From contig NC_079901.1 in NCBI RefSeq assembly GCF_024868665.1, positions 102,067-166,066 on the forward strand: DNA of 64,000 nt. Direction: 5' to 3'. A program made the translations under genes and the position numbers. The notes under the pieces were generated by a model, which did not search any database, was not told the origin of the DNA, and was given only the letters and a program-made list of their open reading frames with translations. The stretch is from Triplophysa rosa (lineage: Eukaryota; Chordata; Actinopteri; Cypriniformes; Nemacheilidae). This document shows positions 21,003-32,101 of this stretch, piece by piece (within the stretch, counting starts at the first letter, position 1; the number at the start of each line of letters is the position of its first letter).

Positions 21003-22010
21003 GGGACAACTAGCTCGGTCCGTGTATCATCTGATCATTTGATTATTCTATTCAATATAACAAACGGAAAAATAAAAAAAACAGTCGATATTTCGTTTTT
21101 CCGTTTTTCTGTATGCACACACAAAAAAAAAAAACGATGTTTCTCTTCTTATTTCAGCTTGAAACGGGAAATCCAATAAATAAATAAACCAAAACGAAAT
21201 AACGACCCTAATTACTGTTTTTCTCATTTTTGGGTGATTTTGCACGGATTTCAGCGCGCGCAGGCGCACTGTGTGAGCGCGGCAGCGCGTCTAGAGCTCT
21301 TCACGAATCTCGCCATCGATCAGTTATCATTTACAATGGCTTCACTCGAGCTGTACATGTTCGCATCACATAACTTCTAAATTACAAAAGTACTTTATGG
21401 ATTTACACCTTTGCTGCTGCAAGCCAGCTGTGGCTCCTTAATCGTTTACTTAAATTTTACATATTAAAAGCAATAATGCTAACAAACTTCGACTGTAAGC
21501 TCTGGAAAGTATTGTATGTGAACGTTAGGCATTGTTCAATATTTATTTTTGAAATATTTTCCACAGTCATTTCCTCCACTCTCAGTGTGACTCTTTTAGT
21601 GGGAGTGAAAAGTACAAACAAAGCATATGCAAATGCATTCATTTCCATTTCGAGCTTCGCAAATTCGCATGCACTTGATCCCGGTAAGCCGCTGTACATT
21701 GCGCATGCGCAAAGCGTGCGCGCGCAGAAGACCCTGGGAAATCACCCAAAAATGAAAAAACTATAATTAGGGTCGTTATTTCGTTTTGGTTTATTTATTT
21801 ATTGGATTTCCCTTTTAAAGCTGAAATAAGAAGAAAAACATCGTTTTTTTGTGCATACAGAAAAACGAAATATCGACTGTTTTTTTCTTTTTCCGTTTGT
21901 TATATTGAATGGAATAATCAAATGATCAGATGATACACGGACCTAGCTCAGTGAGTAATATCTCGCACTTTGAATGCTAGGAATCCGGGTTCGATCCCTC
22001 TACAGGCAAC
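21003..22010 (+). repeat. tRNA-like sequence split by a DNA transposon
   Basis: Right of the transposon (from 21944) tagctcagtgagtaatatct gives an A-box-like start and gggttcgatccctct at 21986-22000 a B-box. Left of it, gggacaactagctc (21003-21016) could be the original 5' part. Removing the transposon and one copy of tagctc restores a continuous tRNA-like head. The cloverleaf is imperfect, so it is a SINE or tRNA pseudogene at best, or the leader of the gag-like fragment that follows. Confidence 0.35.
21017..21943. mobile_element. DNA transposon with long terminal inverted repeats, non-autonomous
   Basis: The ends ggtccgtgtatcatctgatc and its reverse complement (21943 side) are followed inward by near-identical arms of roughly 200-230 bp, including the aataaataaaccaaaacgaa region and its complement. 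The flanking word tagctc is present on both sides (21011-21016 and 21944-21949; 7 bp if the ambiguous c is counted), the likely target duplication. The 927-bp element encodes no transposase. GC-rich gcgcgcgcag-type strings flank the core on both inner sides. The superfamily is not clear. Confidence 0.75.
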
Positions 22011-22031
22011 CCGTCACAGCAGGACTGAACC

Positions 22032-22215
22032 ATGGAAACCAACCCAGCAGAAGAACACCAACCCAGTGTCGAAGGTATCCTTGCTGCTCTCTCTGAGCAG
22101 GCTATGGCCATTCAGCGACACGATCAAGTCTTCTCTGAGATTCTCCGGCTTCCCAAGCCGCATCACACCGAGAACTCCAACAGTCTCCTGGACCCCATTT
22201 TGAACCCCGATTTTG
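22032..22215 (+). pseudogene. Gypsy gag N-terminal fragment
   Basis: ATG at 22032 opens METNPAEEHQPSVEGILAAL, then SEQAMAIQRHDQVFSEILRL, matching the style of the gag N-terminus of fish Ty3/Gypsy elements. Similarity is lost by about 22215, where a different repeat (tatagcgccaccaacagata ...) begins. There is no LTR or pol nearby. The fragment is too short to be functional. Confidence 0.4.
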
Positions 22216-23340
22216 CACTCTATAGCGCCACCAACAGATAAAAAATGCACATTTCAAACGGCTGTAACTTTTGAACCCAGTGATGTACAAAAATTGTACT
22301 CTGCACACTTCATGCACTCGTCACGCTCATCGCATTCCATGCCTTACACTAAGACTCCGCCCATTACAGTATCGGCCATCTTGAAAAGTACAGTATTGCG
22401 TTTTTTCGCTACTAGTCCCAGAAATTGTGACAGATTGTCACGAAAATTGGCTGAGACGATCTTTGGACTGAGCCGAATAGAAGAGATGCTCCGTAATTGA
22501 GATTTTTGCCGTTGCTCAAAAGTTACAACTTCGCAAACATTTCAGAGTTGACACAAAAATGTAAATGTAACAAAAAATGTAACTGGTTGTAACTCGGCCA
22601 ATGTTCGATTCATCGATACGACACTTGGTACGTGTCAACTACACCTCGGAAATTCACATAGCGAGTTGAGTGCAAGTTAGTGATTGCACGTATTACACAA
22701 AGCACAACGCCTGGTCGCGAGTGTGTTTCCGAAAATATAACTACAGAAAATTATTTTCGTTGGTTACTAAACACATTCACGTCCATGCGTTGTGTTTTGG
22801 GTGACCGCAAATGCGCTAACGGCTAACAACCAGCTGCTACCTCAGAATCTAGTTTGAGCTATTAGTATAGCCCAGTAGTATCTCCGCGGGAGCCAAAATA
22901 GCGCTTTAGTACATGCACAGTTTATGAAGTGACTTTATGTAACAGAGGTTTCTGCTTGGTCAACAGATTGACGTGAATTGCCCTGCCCACGGGAAAGCTT
23001 ATACAGCAACAGTATTTACGTATGGAGACAGATCAGTCTCAATAATACATTTACAAAACACAATTCATAAATTCACAGCACAATTCACATTCACAAAATC
23101 AGATTCGTAAATTCAAAACACAATTCATAAATTCACAAACATTTTCCCCAAATGCTCACACAAATATATCTCGCAGAAATAAATTCAGAATGTTTTCACA
23201 AATATGTATAAATCATGTTCTTGAATTACTTTCCGGTAAACATTTGTGAATGTTGTTACATGTATTTATGGATTGGTGAATCTGCATTTGCAAATCGTCA
23301 CACGTGTGTGGATTGCTTTGAATTTGTGTGTGGTATTTTT
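22216..23340. other. Repeat-like, non-coding
   Basis: From 22216 to about 22700 the sequence has the look of a cyprinid DNA-transposon remnant (ggctgtaacttttgaaccca, ggttgtaactcggccaatgt). From 23040 to 23200 there are short recurrent aattcacaaa/aattcataaa words. No open frame of interest. Confidence 0.35.
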
Positions 23341-23939
23341 GAGACTGTCCTGCCACGGTGAGATTCAAGCGTAACTTTTTTTTAAGGATGGCCTGTTCAG
23401 CCAATCGTGTTGAGCTTTTGATCCACCAATCAAAATGCTCCTTACTGAAGTGACTCGAGAAGCTCGACGCTGCACAGTACTGTGCTGTGTGCCTGCATCG
23501 GTTCAAAAACAGAGAGGGACGCAAGACCACACTCAACAAGTAAGTAAAGTTTACTTTTTATACCTGATGCCACTCTATATCTCATAAAATATTCATAAAG
23601 CTTGTTTTTGTTAGTGAGCTGGCGGTGTTGAATTGAAGGTGAACATGTTTGAACTGGTGTTTGTAAGAAGACTGTTGCAGTTGCCAGAGCCTTTAAAATA
23701 CAATTTGCAAATATAGTTATAATATGAACGTTCTGGCCGTTTTTAGACTATGACGACCTGTCACGTCTACTTTGTTTTGCCATAGTTTTAAAACGAACAG
23801 AAAATCTTTATAATAACACATTGTCTAATGTTGTTTTGCGACGTTGTTTCTGGATCTGATTCTGCAAAGCATGTATCTTTCACTCAGGCCCCCACATAGC
23901 ACACGCACAAACCAGTGGTGCAGTGTTTACAGACTTTAT

Positions 23940-24528
23940 TTCTTCAGGAAAGCAATAGTGAGTAGTGACATTTTGAATAAACAGCTTTCAGTGAAAGGAA
24001 TGGGTTTAGTTTAAGAGAGAACGTAACATAGTCGTAATTATACAGTATACTAATGCTTACATATGATAAGACATCCACATAAACATGCAAAGCAAGTAAA
24101 TATCAGTGGATGCAAGCAACAATAAATACATTTCGCAGTAATTGCAAAATAAATAAGGCAACAAACATTTTATTTGTTAATATATCCAGGTAGTAGATGA
24201 GCCTTTCCTTTAATGGAAAGTCGTCACACTCATTAAACCTCTTACAGGTAGAAAAAGGAGACCAGAAAAGGCATAAACATGAAAATAGCCATTGCATCCT
24301 TTTAATTTTATACCAGTGATGATAGTAAAAACTAAATGTCTCCAGTACAGCAACAGTTACCTAAAAAGTCAAGTTAATTTAGTAAGTAACCAACTGTCAA
24401 GCAAATGTAGCAATGTAGTTAAACATAAAATATTTGTGACAGTGAAGTTGAAATATGTTCCATGGGTATCTGTTTCACTTGTTTGTCTGGTCTCTTGTCT
24501 TTGCATCATTATTAATGTATGAATTTAT
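23940..24528. other. No feature recognised
   Basis: AT-rich sequence with no gene or recognised repeat. It would be intronic if the candidate transcript above is real. Confidence 0.3.
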
Positions 24529-24628
24529 GATATAAAACTGTCCATATTATATCAAGAGCCTCAAGTGCTTTACATCATATAAAACTGTCCATATTATATT
24601 AAGTGCCTCAAGTGCTTTACATCATATT
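24529..24628. repeat. Tandem duplication, about 50 bp x 2
   Basis: The words atataaaactgtccatatta and cctcaagtgctttacatcat occur twice in succession with one or two differences (atcaagagcc versus attaagtgcc). Confidence 0.8.
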
Positions 24629-25632
24629 AATATCTGCTTTAAAAATTAGTGAAAATGTGTGGCCTTGTATGTGATAGCACTTTGGCACTTGACAATGAAT
24701 TTATAACTAATTTCAGACAATATTCGATTCAATTCTATGTTACAGGCTAATCATCAAACCACCCCACCAGCTCCAGCAACTCCACCAGTCCAACGACCCC
24801 ACTGAGAAACTGCGTCACTCTACCAGAAAATTCATCACTCCACTCATTAGCCATCCTGCTGAAAACAAAGACATACACCCGTTAACAAGCCACATTTAAG
24901 AGTGAAATAAAATAATAATAAGCTTATGTCATTTCAGTCTCTGTAACAGACTACCTGCTTAATAATAACAATAACGAAATAATAATCAGTCCTATTGTAC
25001 ATATGTAGTGTTTGTTGTATTATTTGTCTGTATTGAATAAATAATAAGAACAACACCCACCACAACTGAAACTTGAGACTGCATGACTACAGGAAAATCT
25101 CTTGCTTAGACTTTTCTATCAGCTCCTATTAAGGAGAACAATGTGTCAGAGGTTTAAGTTGTGTGGCACAGTTTAAATTCATCAATGTATCTAAGTTTAT
25201 TGTTAGTATAGTTAACTGCAGTTAGAACTTGTGGGAAGGTTTTCCTGCAGGCTTCCTGTCTCTGGTTTTCCTGCAGGCTTCCTGTTTCCTGCATCGCTGC
25301 CGGCAGCTTGTTTGTATCCGTGCGCTTACCACTTCGCTCTAATATTAGTGTATTTTATTATCATTAATTATTATTGTCGTTGCTAACTTATCCTGATATC
25401 TCAATAACCCTGTTCTTGTTATTTACTTGGAAGAGTCTAAACCAAATGTGATAGTTAACTTAACGCCGTTAGCATAGCAATAGCGTGTTAGCTTGCTTTC
25501 TGTTCACACTGTGGAATATCATCTTGCCTCTGGTTTGTCTTGTGTGCTAACTGTTTCTCTTTTTAAGCGAGTATACTACGATCCATCGAGCAACCTTGGT
25601 AAGTTGGAATTGCACTTCAAATCCGGTGAGTT

Positions 25633-26502
25633 ATGGCTTCTATTCCTATTATTGTTACTTGCACCTCATGTCATATGTTTAGCTTAGCCTTCTCTGTCAG
25701 CTGCGAGGGCTTTATATGCGATAAATGCAGGGAAATAGTTAGGCTGACAGAGAAGATCTTAGAATTAGAGTCTCGCATCCAATCCTTATCTGAGGATAGT
25801 AAGAGTTTAACGACGATAGAAAACACTTTGGATGCGAGCAACATTAGCGCACACAGCTCGGTTCCGGTTGAAAATCCTCCGCAGCTGGGAAACTTCGTGA
25901 CTGTGAGACGGCGTAGTCGCAGGACAAAACATCACTCGACCGTTCCGATTACAGTCTCGAACAGGTTTGCCCCGCTCAGTGACGCACCGACTGAGAAACC
26001 TGCTGAAAGTGCCCTAGTTATCGGTGATTCTATTGTTCGGAACGTTAACATAGAGGCACCAGCCACCATAGTCCAATGTTTACCGGGAGCCAGAGCGCCT
26101 GACATCAAGTCAAATTTAAATGTGCTGGCTAAGGCTAATCGTAAATTCAGTAAGATTGTCATTCACGTCGGCACAAATGATGTTCGACTCCGTCAATCGG
26201 AGATCACAAAAGATAACATTAAAGAGGTGTGTGAGCTCGCAAGCATGATGTCAGACACTGTAATATTCTCTGGCCCCCTCAATGCTTATCGTGGTGATGA
26301 GATTTATAGCAGATTATCATCACTAAATGGCTGGTTGTCTGAGTGGTGCCTGCAGAATGATATAGTTTTTATAAATAACTGGAAGAGTTTTGAGGGCAGA
26401 CCTGACCTGTTGAAACGAGATGGTCTCCATCCCTCCTGGGCTGGGACTTCCATCCTGTCTAGAAATATGGCAAAAAGTCTTAATGCTAATGCTAAAACTT
26501 GA
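25633..26502 (+). CDS. L2 ORF1: zinc-finger/coiled-coil/SGNH esterase protein (289 aa)
   Basis: Starts at ATG 25633. Residues 9-36 hold paired Cys (CTSC ... CEGFICDKC), a PHD-like zinc binder. A short leucine-rich coiled coil follows (LTEKILELESRIQSL). From residue 130 an SGNH hydrolase domain is seen: ALVIGDSIVRNV (nucleophile Ser), HVGTNDVRLRQSE (GxND block), and KRDGLHPSWAG (catalytic Asp/His). This esterase type is known from ORF1 of CR1/L2 LINEs, where it is thought to act with RNA and lipids or membranes. The frame is intact and ends with TGA at 26500-26502, in the same frame as ORF2. Confidence 0.88.
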   Translation: MASIPIIVTCTSCHMFSLAFSVSCEGFICDKCREIVRLTEKILELESRIQSLSEDSKSLTTIENTLDASNISAHSSVPVENPPQLGNFVTVRRRSRRTKHHSTVPITVSNRFAPLSDAPTEKPAESALVIGDSIVRNVNIEAPATIVQCLPGARAPDIKSNLNVLAKANRKFSKIVIHVGTNDVRLRQSEITKDNIKEVCELASMMSDTVIFSGPLNAYRGDEIYSRLSSLNGWLSEWCLQNDIVFINNWKSFEGRPDLLKRDGLHPSWAGTSILSRNMAKSLNANAKT

Positions 26503-26556
26503 CTCGCTGGGGCCCAGGTCAGGGAGCAGACAGTATGGCTTAACCAACTGTCTGCT
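26500..26556 (+). promoter_or_regulatory. In-frame UGA followed by a stem-loop between ORF1 and ORF2
   Basis: The stop TGA (26500-26502) is followed by C. Starting 22 nt later, AGCAGACAGT (26525-26534) pairs perfectly with ACTGTCTGCT (26547-26556). An inner TGG/CCA pair extends the stem past one bulged A, leaving a 5-nt loop. The frame stays open after the stop, and no ATG occurs in frame until 26668. This is compatible with stop-codon readthrough, but equally with a recent CGA to TGA change or with reinitiation. Confidence 0.5.
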
Positions 26557-26667
26557 TGCCGTCTCACGTCGCAGAATACACAAAATGTACAACATGTAGT
26601 AATCCGTTCTCCCAAACATCACAAAATAGAGACTGTGTCTGTCCCCCGGATTAGCAAACATAAAATA

Positions 26668-29598
26668 ATGCGTAAACCTCTTGAAAGTAATTTAATAAAC
26701 GTTAAACAAACTAAACATGAACAAAATACAGATAATCAACTGTTACGACTCGGATTGCTAAATATTAGATCTCTCTCTAATAAAGCACTTTTTGTTAACG
26801 ATATGATAACAGATCATAAAATAGACATGCTCTGTTTGACAGAAACATGGCTAAAACCAGATGATTATATTGCTTTAAATGAATCTGTCCCCCAAGATTA
26901 TTATTATAAACACGAGCCTCGTCTAAAAGGCAGAGGGGGAGGTGTCGCAGCACTTTACAATAACTCTCTTAGCATTTCCCAGAAGTCGAACTCTAAATAT
27001 AATTCTTTTGAAGTCATGGTTCTTCATGTTTCAACACCTAATACTAAAGATAAAACACTTTCTAAATTGATTCTAGCTATTGTATATAGGCCTCCAGGGC
27101 ACCACACAGATTTTATTAAAGAATTTGGTGGGTTCTTATCAGAACTAGTACTGGCCGCAGATAGACTCCTTGTCGTTGGTGACTTTAACATCCACGTAGA
27201 TAACGTTACAGATGCCTTAGGAATGGCTTTCAAAGACACTCTTAACTCCATGGGCATTAGTCAACATGTGTCAGGACCCACTCACCTTCGTAATCATACT
27301 TTAGATTTAATACTGTCTTACGGTATAAATGTGGACGACGTTAAAATCCTTCAGCAGAGTGAAGACATTTCGGATCATTATCTGGTATTATGTTTGCTTC
27401 ACTGGCCTACGGCTGCAAATAAAACTCATTGTTACAAATATGGTAGAACAATAACTTCAACTACCAAAGATGCGTTTCTCGATAATCTGCCCGAATTGTC
27501 TCAAATCATGAGAAATAACGTTGAAGATCTTGACATTACCACTGAAAATTTTAATTCCACCTTCTCGGTAACGCTAGACAAAGTTGCTCCACTACGTTTA
27601 AAGAAGATTAAAAATGGCAGCCCCACACCGTGGTATAATGAACACACTCAGGCTCTAAAGAAAGCGGCCCGAAAAATGGAGCGCAACTTTAAGAAAACTA
27701 AATTAGAGGTATTTCGTACAGCATGGAAGGATAGTATTCGAAAATACAGGAAAGCCCTAATAACTTCTAGATCCGCCTACTTTTCATCACTAATAGAAGA
27801 AAACCAGCACAACCCTAGGTTTTTATTTAACACGGTGGCTAAATTAACAAAAAATAAATCGTCAGTGACTTCTGATCCTGTATATCAGCATAGCAGTGAT
27901 GAATTTATGAACTACTTCACATATAAAATCCAAGATATTAGAGAAAAAATTATAACAATGCAATCAGAAGTGAAACCCGCTGAACAAACTAACTACAGCG
28001 CCCTTAAGGAGAAAATGCAATTATTTTATACCGTAGATCAAGATGAGCTGTCTAAAATTATTAGATCATCTAAATCAACAACATGCATACTAGACCCTAT
28101 ACCTACAAATCTACTGAAAGAGATGCTCCCAGAAATTATAGATCCTCTTCTTGGTATTATTAACTCATCTCTGACATTAGGACATGTGCCTAAAGCATAT
28201 AAGGTGGCTGTTATAAGGCCCCTTGTCAAAAAACCCCAACTCGACCCTAGAGAACTAAGGAACTACAGGCCTATATCGAATCTACCTTTCATATCTAAAG
28301 TTCTGGAAAAAGTAGTTTCAACTCAATTATGCTCCTTCCTCCAAAGGAATGACATCAATGAAGAATTCCAGTCTGGATTTAGAGCATGTCACAGTACAGA
28401 GACTGCTTTGATCAGAGTTACAAATGATCTGCTATTGGCGTCTGACCGAGGTTGTATCTCGTTATTGGTGCTGCTAGACCTTAGTGCTGCATTCGATACC
28501 ATTGACCACAGCACACTCCTACATAGACTCGAAAATTATGTCGGCATTAAGGGAATAGCTTTGAAATGGTTTAAATCTTATTTATCCGACCGTTTTCAAT
28601 TTGTAGCAATAAACAATGAGGTGTCACGCAAATCGCAAGTCCAGTACGGTGTACCACAGGGCTCAGTCTTAGGGCCTCTGCTCTTCGCATTATACATGCT
28701 ACCTCTAGGAGATATAATAAAGCGACACGGAGTTAGCTTTCACTGTTATGCTGATGATACTCAACTTTATATTTCCTCGAAGCCTCATGAAACACAGCAG
28801 TTCCATCGAATAATGGAATGCATAGTCGATATAAAAAACTGGATGAGTAACAACTTTTTATTACTGAACTCGGACAAAACGGAAGTGTTACTTATTGGAC
28901 CGAAAACTGCTATAAGTAACAACCAAGAATACTGTTTAACTATTGACGGATGTTCCATAAAACCCTCGTCGTCAGCAAAGAATCTTGGCGTTCTATTCGA
29001 TAGTAATCTGTCATTTGAGAGCCACGTCGCCAACACCTGTAAAATTGCGTTTTTCCATCTTAAGAATATATCTAAACTACGTCATATGCTGTCAATCTCA
29101 GATGCAGAGAAGTTAATTCATGCATTCATGACATCAAGACTAGATTACTGTAATGCACTGTTAGGTGGTTGCCCTGCAGGCTTATTACAAAAACTCCAAT
29201 TGGTCCAAAACGCGGCAGCTCGAGTTCTTACACGTACAAAAAAGTATGAACATATTAGCCCGGTTCTGTCAACCTTGCACTGGTTACCTATAAAGCATCG
29301 CGTTAACTTTAAAATCTTGCTTATTACCTATAAAGCCTTACATGGTTTAGCTCCTCAGTACTTGAATGAACTCCTTTTGTATTACAGTCCTTCACGTGCA
29401 TTACGCTCTCAGGCGTCCTGTCAGTTGGTAATACCTAGAATTTCAAAATCAAGTGCAGGTGGTAGATCCTTTTCCTATCTAGCGCCTAAACTTTGGAATA
29501 GTCTTCCCTGCACTGTCCGGGAGGCAGACACACTCTGTCAGTTTAAATCTAGACTAAAGACGCATCTTTTTAATCTTGCATACACTACTCTTCCATAA
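26668..29598 (+). CDS. L2 ORF2: AP-like endonuclease and reverse transcriptase (976 aa from ATG)
   Basis: The first ATG in frame is 26668; the frame is open from 26503. Endonuclease motifs: LLNIRSLSNKALFVNDM, MLCLTETWL, VVGDFNIHVDNV, SDHYLVLCLL. RT motifs: LVKKPQLDPRELRNYRPIS, FQSGFRACHSTETAL, LLDLSAAFDTIDHSTLLH (A), YGVPQGSVLGPLLFALYM (B), FHCYADDTQLYIS (C, YADD), then the thumb and the LINE C-terminal region HGLAPQYLNELLLYYSPSRA. No stop or frameshift is present and all catalytic residues are in place. It would nick target DNA and reverse transcribe the element RNA. Confidence 0.92.
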   Translation: MRKPLESNLINVKQTKHEQNTDNQLLRLGLLNIRSLSNKALFVNDMITDHKIDMLCLTETWLKPDDYIALNESVPQDYYYKHEPRLKGRGGGVAALYNNSLSISQKSNSKYNSFEVMVLHVSTPNTKDKTLSKLILAIVYRPPGHHTDFIKEFGGFLSELVLAADRLLVVGDFNIHVDNVTDALGMAFKDTLNSMGISQHVSGPTHLRNHTLDLILSYGINVDDVKILQQSEDISDHYLVLCLLHWPTAANKTHCYKYGRTITSTTKDAFLDNLPELSQIMRNNVEDLDITTENFNSTFSVTLDKVAPLRLKKIKNGSPTPWYNEHTQALKKAARKMERNFKKTKLEVFRTAWKDSIRKYRKALITSRSAYFSSLIEENQHNPRFLFNTVAKLTKNKSSVTSDPVYQHSSDEFMNYFTYKIQDIREKIITMQSEVKPAEQTNYSALKEKMQLFYTVDQDELSKIIRSSKSTTCILDPIPTNLLKEMLPEIIDPLLGIINSSLTLGHVPKAYKVAVIRPLVKKPQLDPRELRNYRPISNLPFISKVLEKVVSTQLCSFLQRNDINEEFQSGFRACHSTETALIRVTNDLLLASDRGCISLLVLLDLSAAFDTIDHSTLLHRLENYVGIKGIALKWFKSYLSDRFQFVAINNEVSRKSQVQYGVPQGSVLGPLLFALYMLPLGDIIKRHGVSFHCYADDTQLYISSKPHETQQFHRIMECIVDIKNWMSNNFLLLNSDKTEVLLIGPKTAISNNQEYCLTIDGCSIKPSSSAKNLGVLFDSNLSFESHVANTCKIAFFHLKNISKLRHMLSISDAEKLIHAFMTSRLDYCNALLGGCPAGLLQKLQLVQNAAARVLTRTKKYEHISPVLSTLHWLPIKHRVNFKILLITYKALHGLAPQYLNELLLYYSPSRALRSQASCQLVIPRISKSSAGGRSFSYLAPKLWNSLPCTVREADTLCQFKSRLKTHLFNLAYTTLP

Positions 29599-30235
29599 TA
29601 TAAATCTTCAGAGGGTTTAGGCTGCATTAGTTAGATCAACCGGAACCAAAAACACAACTGATGTACTTGTTGCATCAAAGAGTACAGAACAGTACTCTAC
29701 TCTCAGCCAGTCTTGTCTCATTGTTCCAAGGTTACCACAGCGAGCAGGATGCAGTTCATGGCCTGACCTGATGGTAGAGCGGAGAATGGGAAGTGGGGAC
29801 CTGACAAGAGCTGAGATGATAGAGCTGGATAAAGAAGGACGCGGTCTCTTGACATGTCTTCACCACAAAATTTCAAATGCTATTAGATTATTAATGATAA
29901 TCTTAAACTATAATTTATTTTATTATTAAGTTTATTTATTTTATTTAGCCTTGTTGTGCAAGCTCTCTGGAGCTTGTGCAGAGGCAGCAGCTTTTGCCAG
30001 AGGGGAACTGGAATCCCCTGGTTGGGCCTGGGTTCTCCTGAGGTTTTTTTTCTCGATTAGAGTTTTGGGTTCCTCGCCACCGTTTGCATACTGTTTTTGC
30101 ACTATCTGCCTGACCGGGGGGGCTGCTTTAGAATCTTAAAGTTTTACTTAATTAATATTGCATATAGGAATTTATTATCTGTTATATTTGACCTGTGCTT
30201 CTCTCTCCTTTATCCTAAATGTGTGCTCTCACTGA

Positions 30236-30269
30236 GCGTGTGTGTGTGTGCGTACTTGTCTGTGTACGT

Positions 30270-30316
<47 letters not shown>

Positions 30317-30375
30317 TGTGTGTGTGTGTGTTGGTGCGTGTGCGTGTTGTGTGTGTGGAGTGTTTTGTGTGTGGG
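30236..30375 (+). repeat. TG microsatellite in the L2 3' UTR
   Basis: Mostly (TG)n with a pure run of about 20 units at 30271-30315 and TGCG interruptions. Stop-free frames over it are compositional. Confidence 0.9.
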
Positions 30376-30522
30376 TGTGTCTGTCTTCTGTGTTTTCAAC
30401 CTTTTCTTGTTTTTGCAGGTACAACTTTGATTGTTTTGCTTGTAGTCAATGTGTCTCATGTGCAGCTGCTTTTTAACAATGAAAATTGTAAAAGCGCTAT
30501 ATAAATAAAGTTGAGTTGAGTT

Positions 30523-31600
30523 TCATTTAATGTGTGTGTTTCTGACCATTTCATTCACAGAAAGATCTACAGTAGCATATGAAATGGCAGAAGACCATGC
30601 AAGAAGAATTTGCGTAGCAGTTTTGACTAAGATAAATTCACTTCAGAACTGAAGCGGAAGAATTTGGCGTTTTATCTTATTGGAAATAAATTAACTGTAC
30701 TTAGAAATGAAATGTTTGTTATGGGTTCAATAAAAAGTAAATGATTCGATCTTCTGTGTCTGACCATTTTTATGTCAATTCTAACCTTCCCTGAGTAAGT
30801 AATATTTGAATTATTCTATTTGATTATTTATTATTAATAATAATTAAGTAGATGATTAGTTTATGTGATGTATTAGGTAGACTTTACCCAATTTCCTTTA
30901 GTGTGTTAGTTCATATATTTAGAGAGGTACTCTTCACTCAAAAATATAGGATAGAATGTATCCTAACAAAGTGAGTGCAAATTGTTACCTCAATTTTATT
31001 GAGTAGATTCTATAGGTTGTTTTTTAGTGTATGACTAATTTGACGACAAGTTTAAGCATCTAAAAAGCTTTCTTCTGATTGCGTCTGGTGTAGCTATTAT
31101 TGTGTCTTTTTTTTCATTGTTTGTAGAAAATATTCTTCGGTCACAGGTTTTAATGCCAAAAGATAGACTTTATTGTCAGGGACACACAAAGCCGAGTTGG
31201 GTTTGCAAAGCAACTGAATTCTCTCCCATTCAGCCTAGCTTACTACACCCTTCTCACGCACATGCCACTTTTATTAATTGTTTTAGGAACAAGGGGTATA
31301 CAAGGGGTCTATTCTCTTATAGCCTAATTTGGTTATAAACATATGATTATAAACATGTGAGCGAGCAGACCCTCTCCTCTCCCATCCTCCATGCCTGCAG
31401 CCCCAGAAAATTACATTGTATAGAATAACTCAAATACATAATGATAGAATAAATTTATACATATGAGGGATTCATTTTGGGAATAAAATCTTCTACATTT
31501 CAACCCTCTGAGACTTTAGACCACGTCTCTTTTTTCTGATTGTATCCAGAGTGCTGTTACATAATTCAGTTTTCTCTGTTATAATTATCTAGTGACTGAA
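30523..31600. other. Non-coding flank of the L2
   Basis: No gene supported. A possible retroviral LTR downstream of the env relic could lie in 31100-31600 (for example tgtcagggacacacaaagcc), but no matching second LTR was found, so it is not called. Confidence 0.3.
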
Positions 31601-32101
31601 TTGTCACATTTTCTCACTTCCATTCTGTATTTTTATTTTGTGGAATCCAAATGAATATTGAGTCAAAACCTGATTTAACTTCATCTCGTGCTTTGAACTG
31701 ATCCGGTATACCTCTTGGTTGACCTATTGAATCTATATATACTCTGTGATTAATTGTGTTCTTTTTTCCAATGAGGATTCTGAATCCAAGTGGTAAGGAA
31801 GGTAAAAAGTTATTTTTCCACAAATCCAGAAAAAGTCTACTAATGATATATAGTTTGATCCTTATACATGTATATTTCAGGTAATAATATAGTTTGATTT
31901 TGAAAAATTTCAGATGGACTTAATTTTCTTCTTTTCTCATTCCTGATGCCGGAAGGGGTGGGAAGACCATAGAATCATCAACATTTTGAAATGTCTTGGA
32001 ATCTAAATTCCAAATGACACTGCATTTTCCTTTAAATTGTCCCACATTTATAACCCCTGTGGATTTGAAAAAGCACTCATATTCTTTACTATAGTCTATG
32101 G

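Larger units (their letters stand above)
23350..24910 (+). ncRNA. Candidate two-exon transcript
   Basis: A consensus donor gtaagtaaag follows ACTCAACAA at about 23536, and a good acceptor (tctatgttacag) precedes GCTAATCATC at 24746. Exon 1 would contain VQYCAVCLHRFKNREGRK in one frame, but exon 2 gives no extended frame and reaches an aataaaataa string near 24905. This may be a non-coding RNA or a decayed gene. Evidence is splice-site context only. Confidence 0.2.
25233..30522 (+). mobile_element. L2-clade LINE, copy 1, full-length with intact ORFs
   Basis: The 5' UTR (about 25233-25632) has a 22-nt direct repeat ggttttcctgcaggcttcct at 25238 and 25264. ORF1 (25633-26502) and ORF2 (open from 26503 to 29598) have no internal break. 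The 3' UTR includes a TG microsatellite (about 30236-30375) and ends in gcgctatataaataaagttg followed by short gagtt repeats (ends about 30522), the classic L2 tail. The L2 clade is inferred from esterase ORF1, the ITSTTKDAFLDNLP region and the tail. It is one of the few elements here that could still be autonomous. Target duplications were not identified. Confidence 0.9.

Noticed and set aside
21944..22010. Functional tRNA gene
   Set aside because: Split by a transposon, imperfect cloverleaf, no clean 3' acceptor pairing.
22032..22241. Start of a host gene
   Set aside because: The peptide resembles a Gypsy gag N-terminus and the sequence changes to a repeat after about 60 codons.
30097..30504. 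Cys/Val-rich frames near 30.2-30.5 kb
   Set aside because: They come from the TG microsatellite in the L2 3' UTR.
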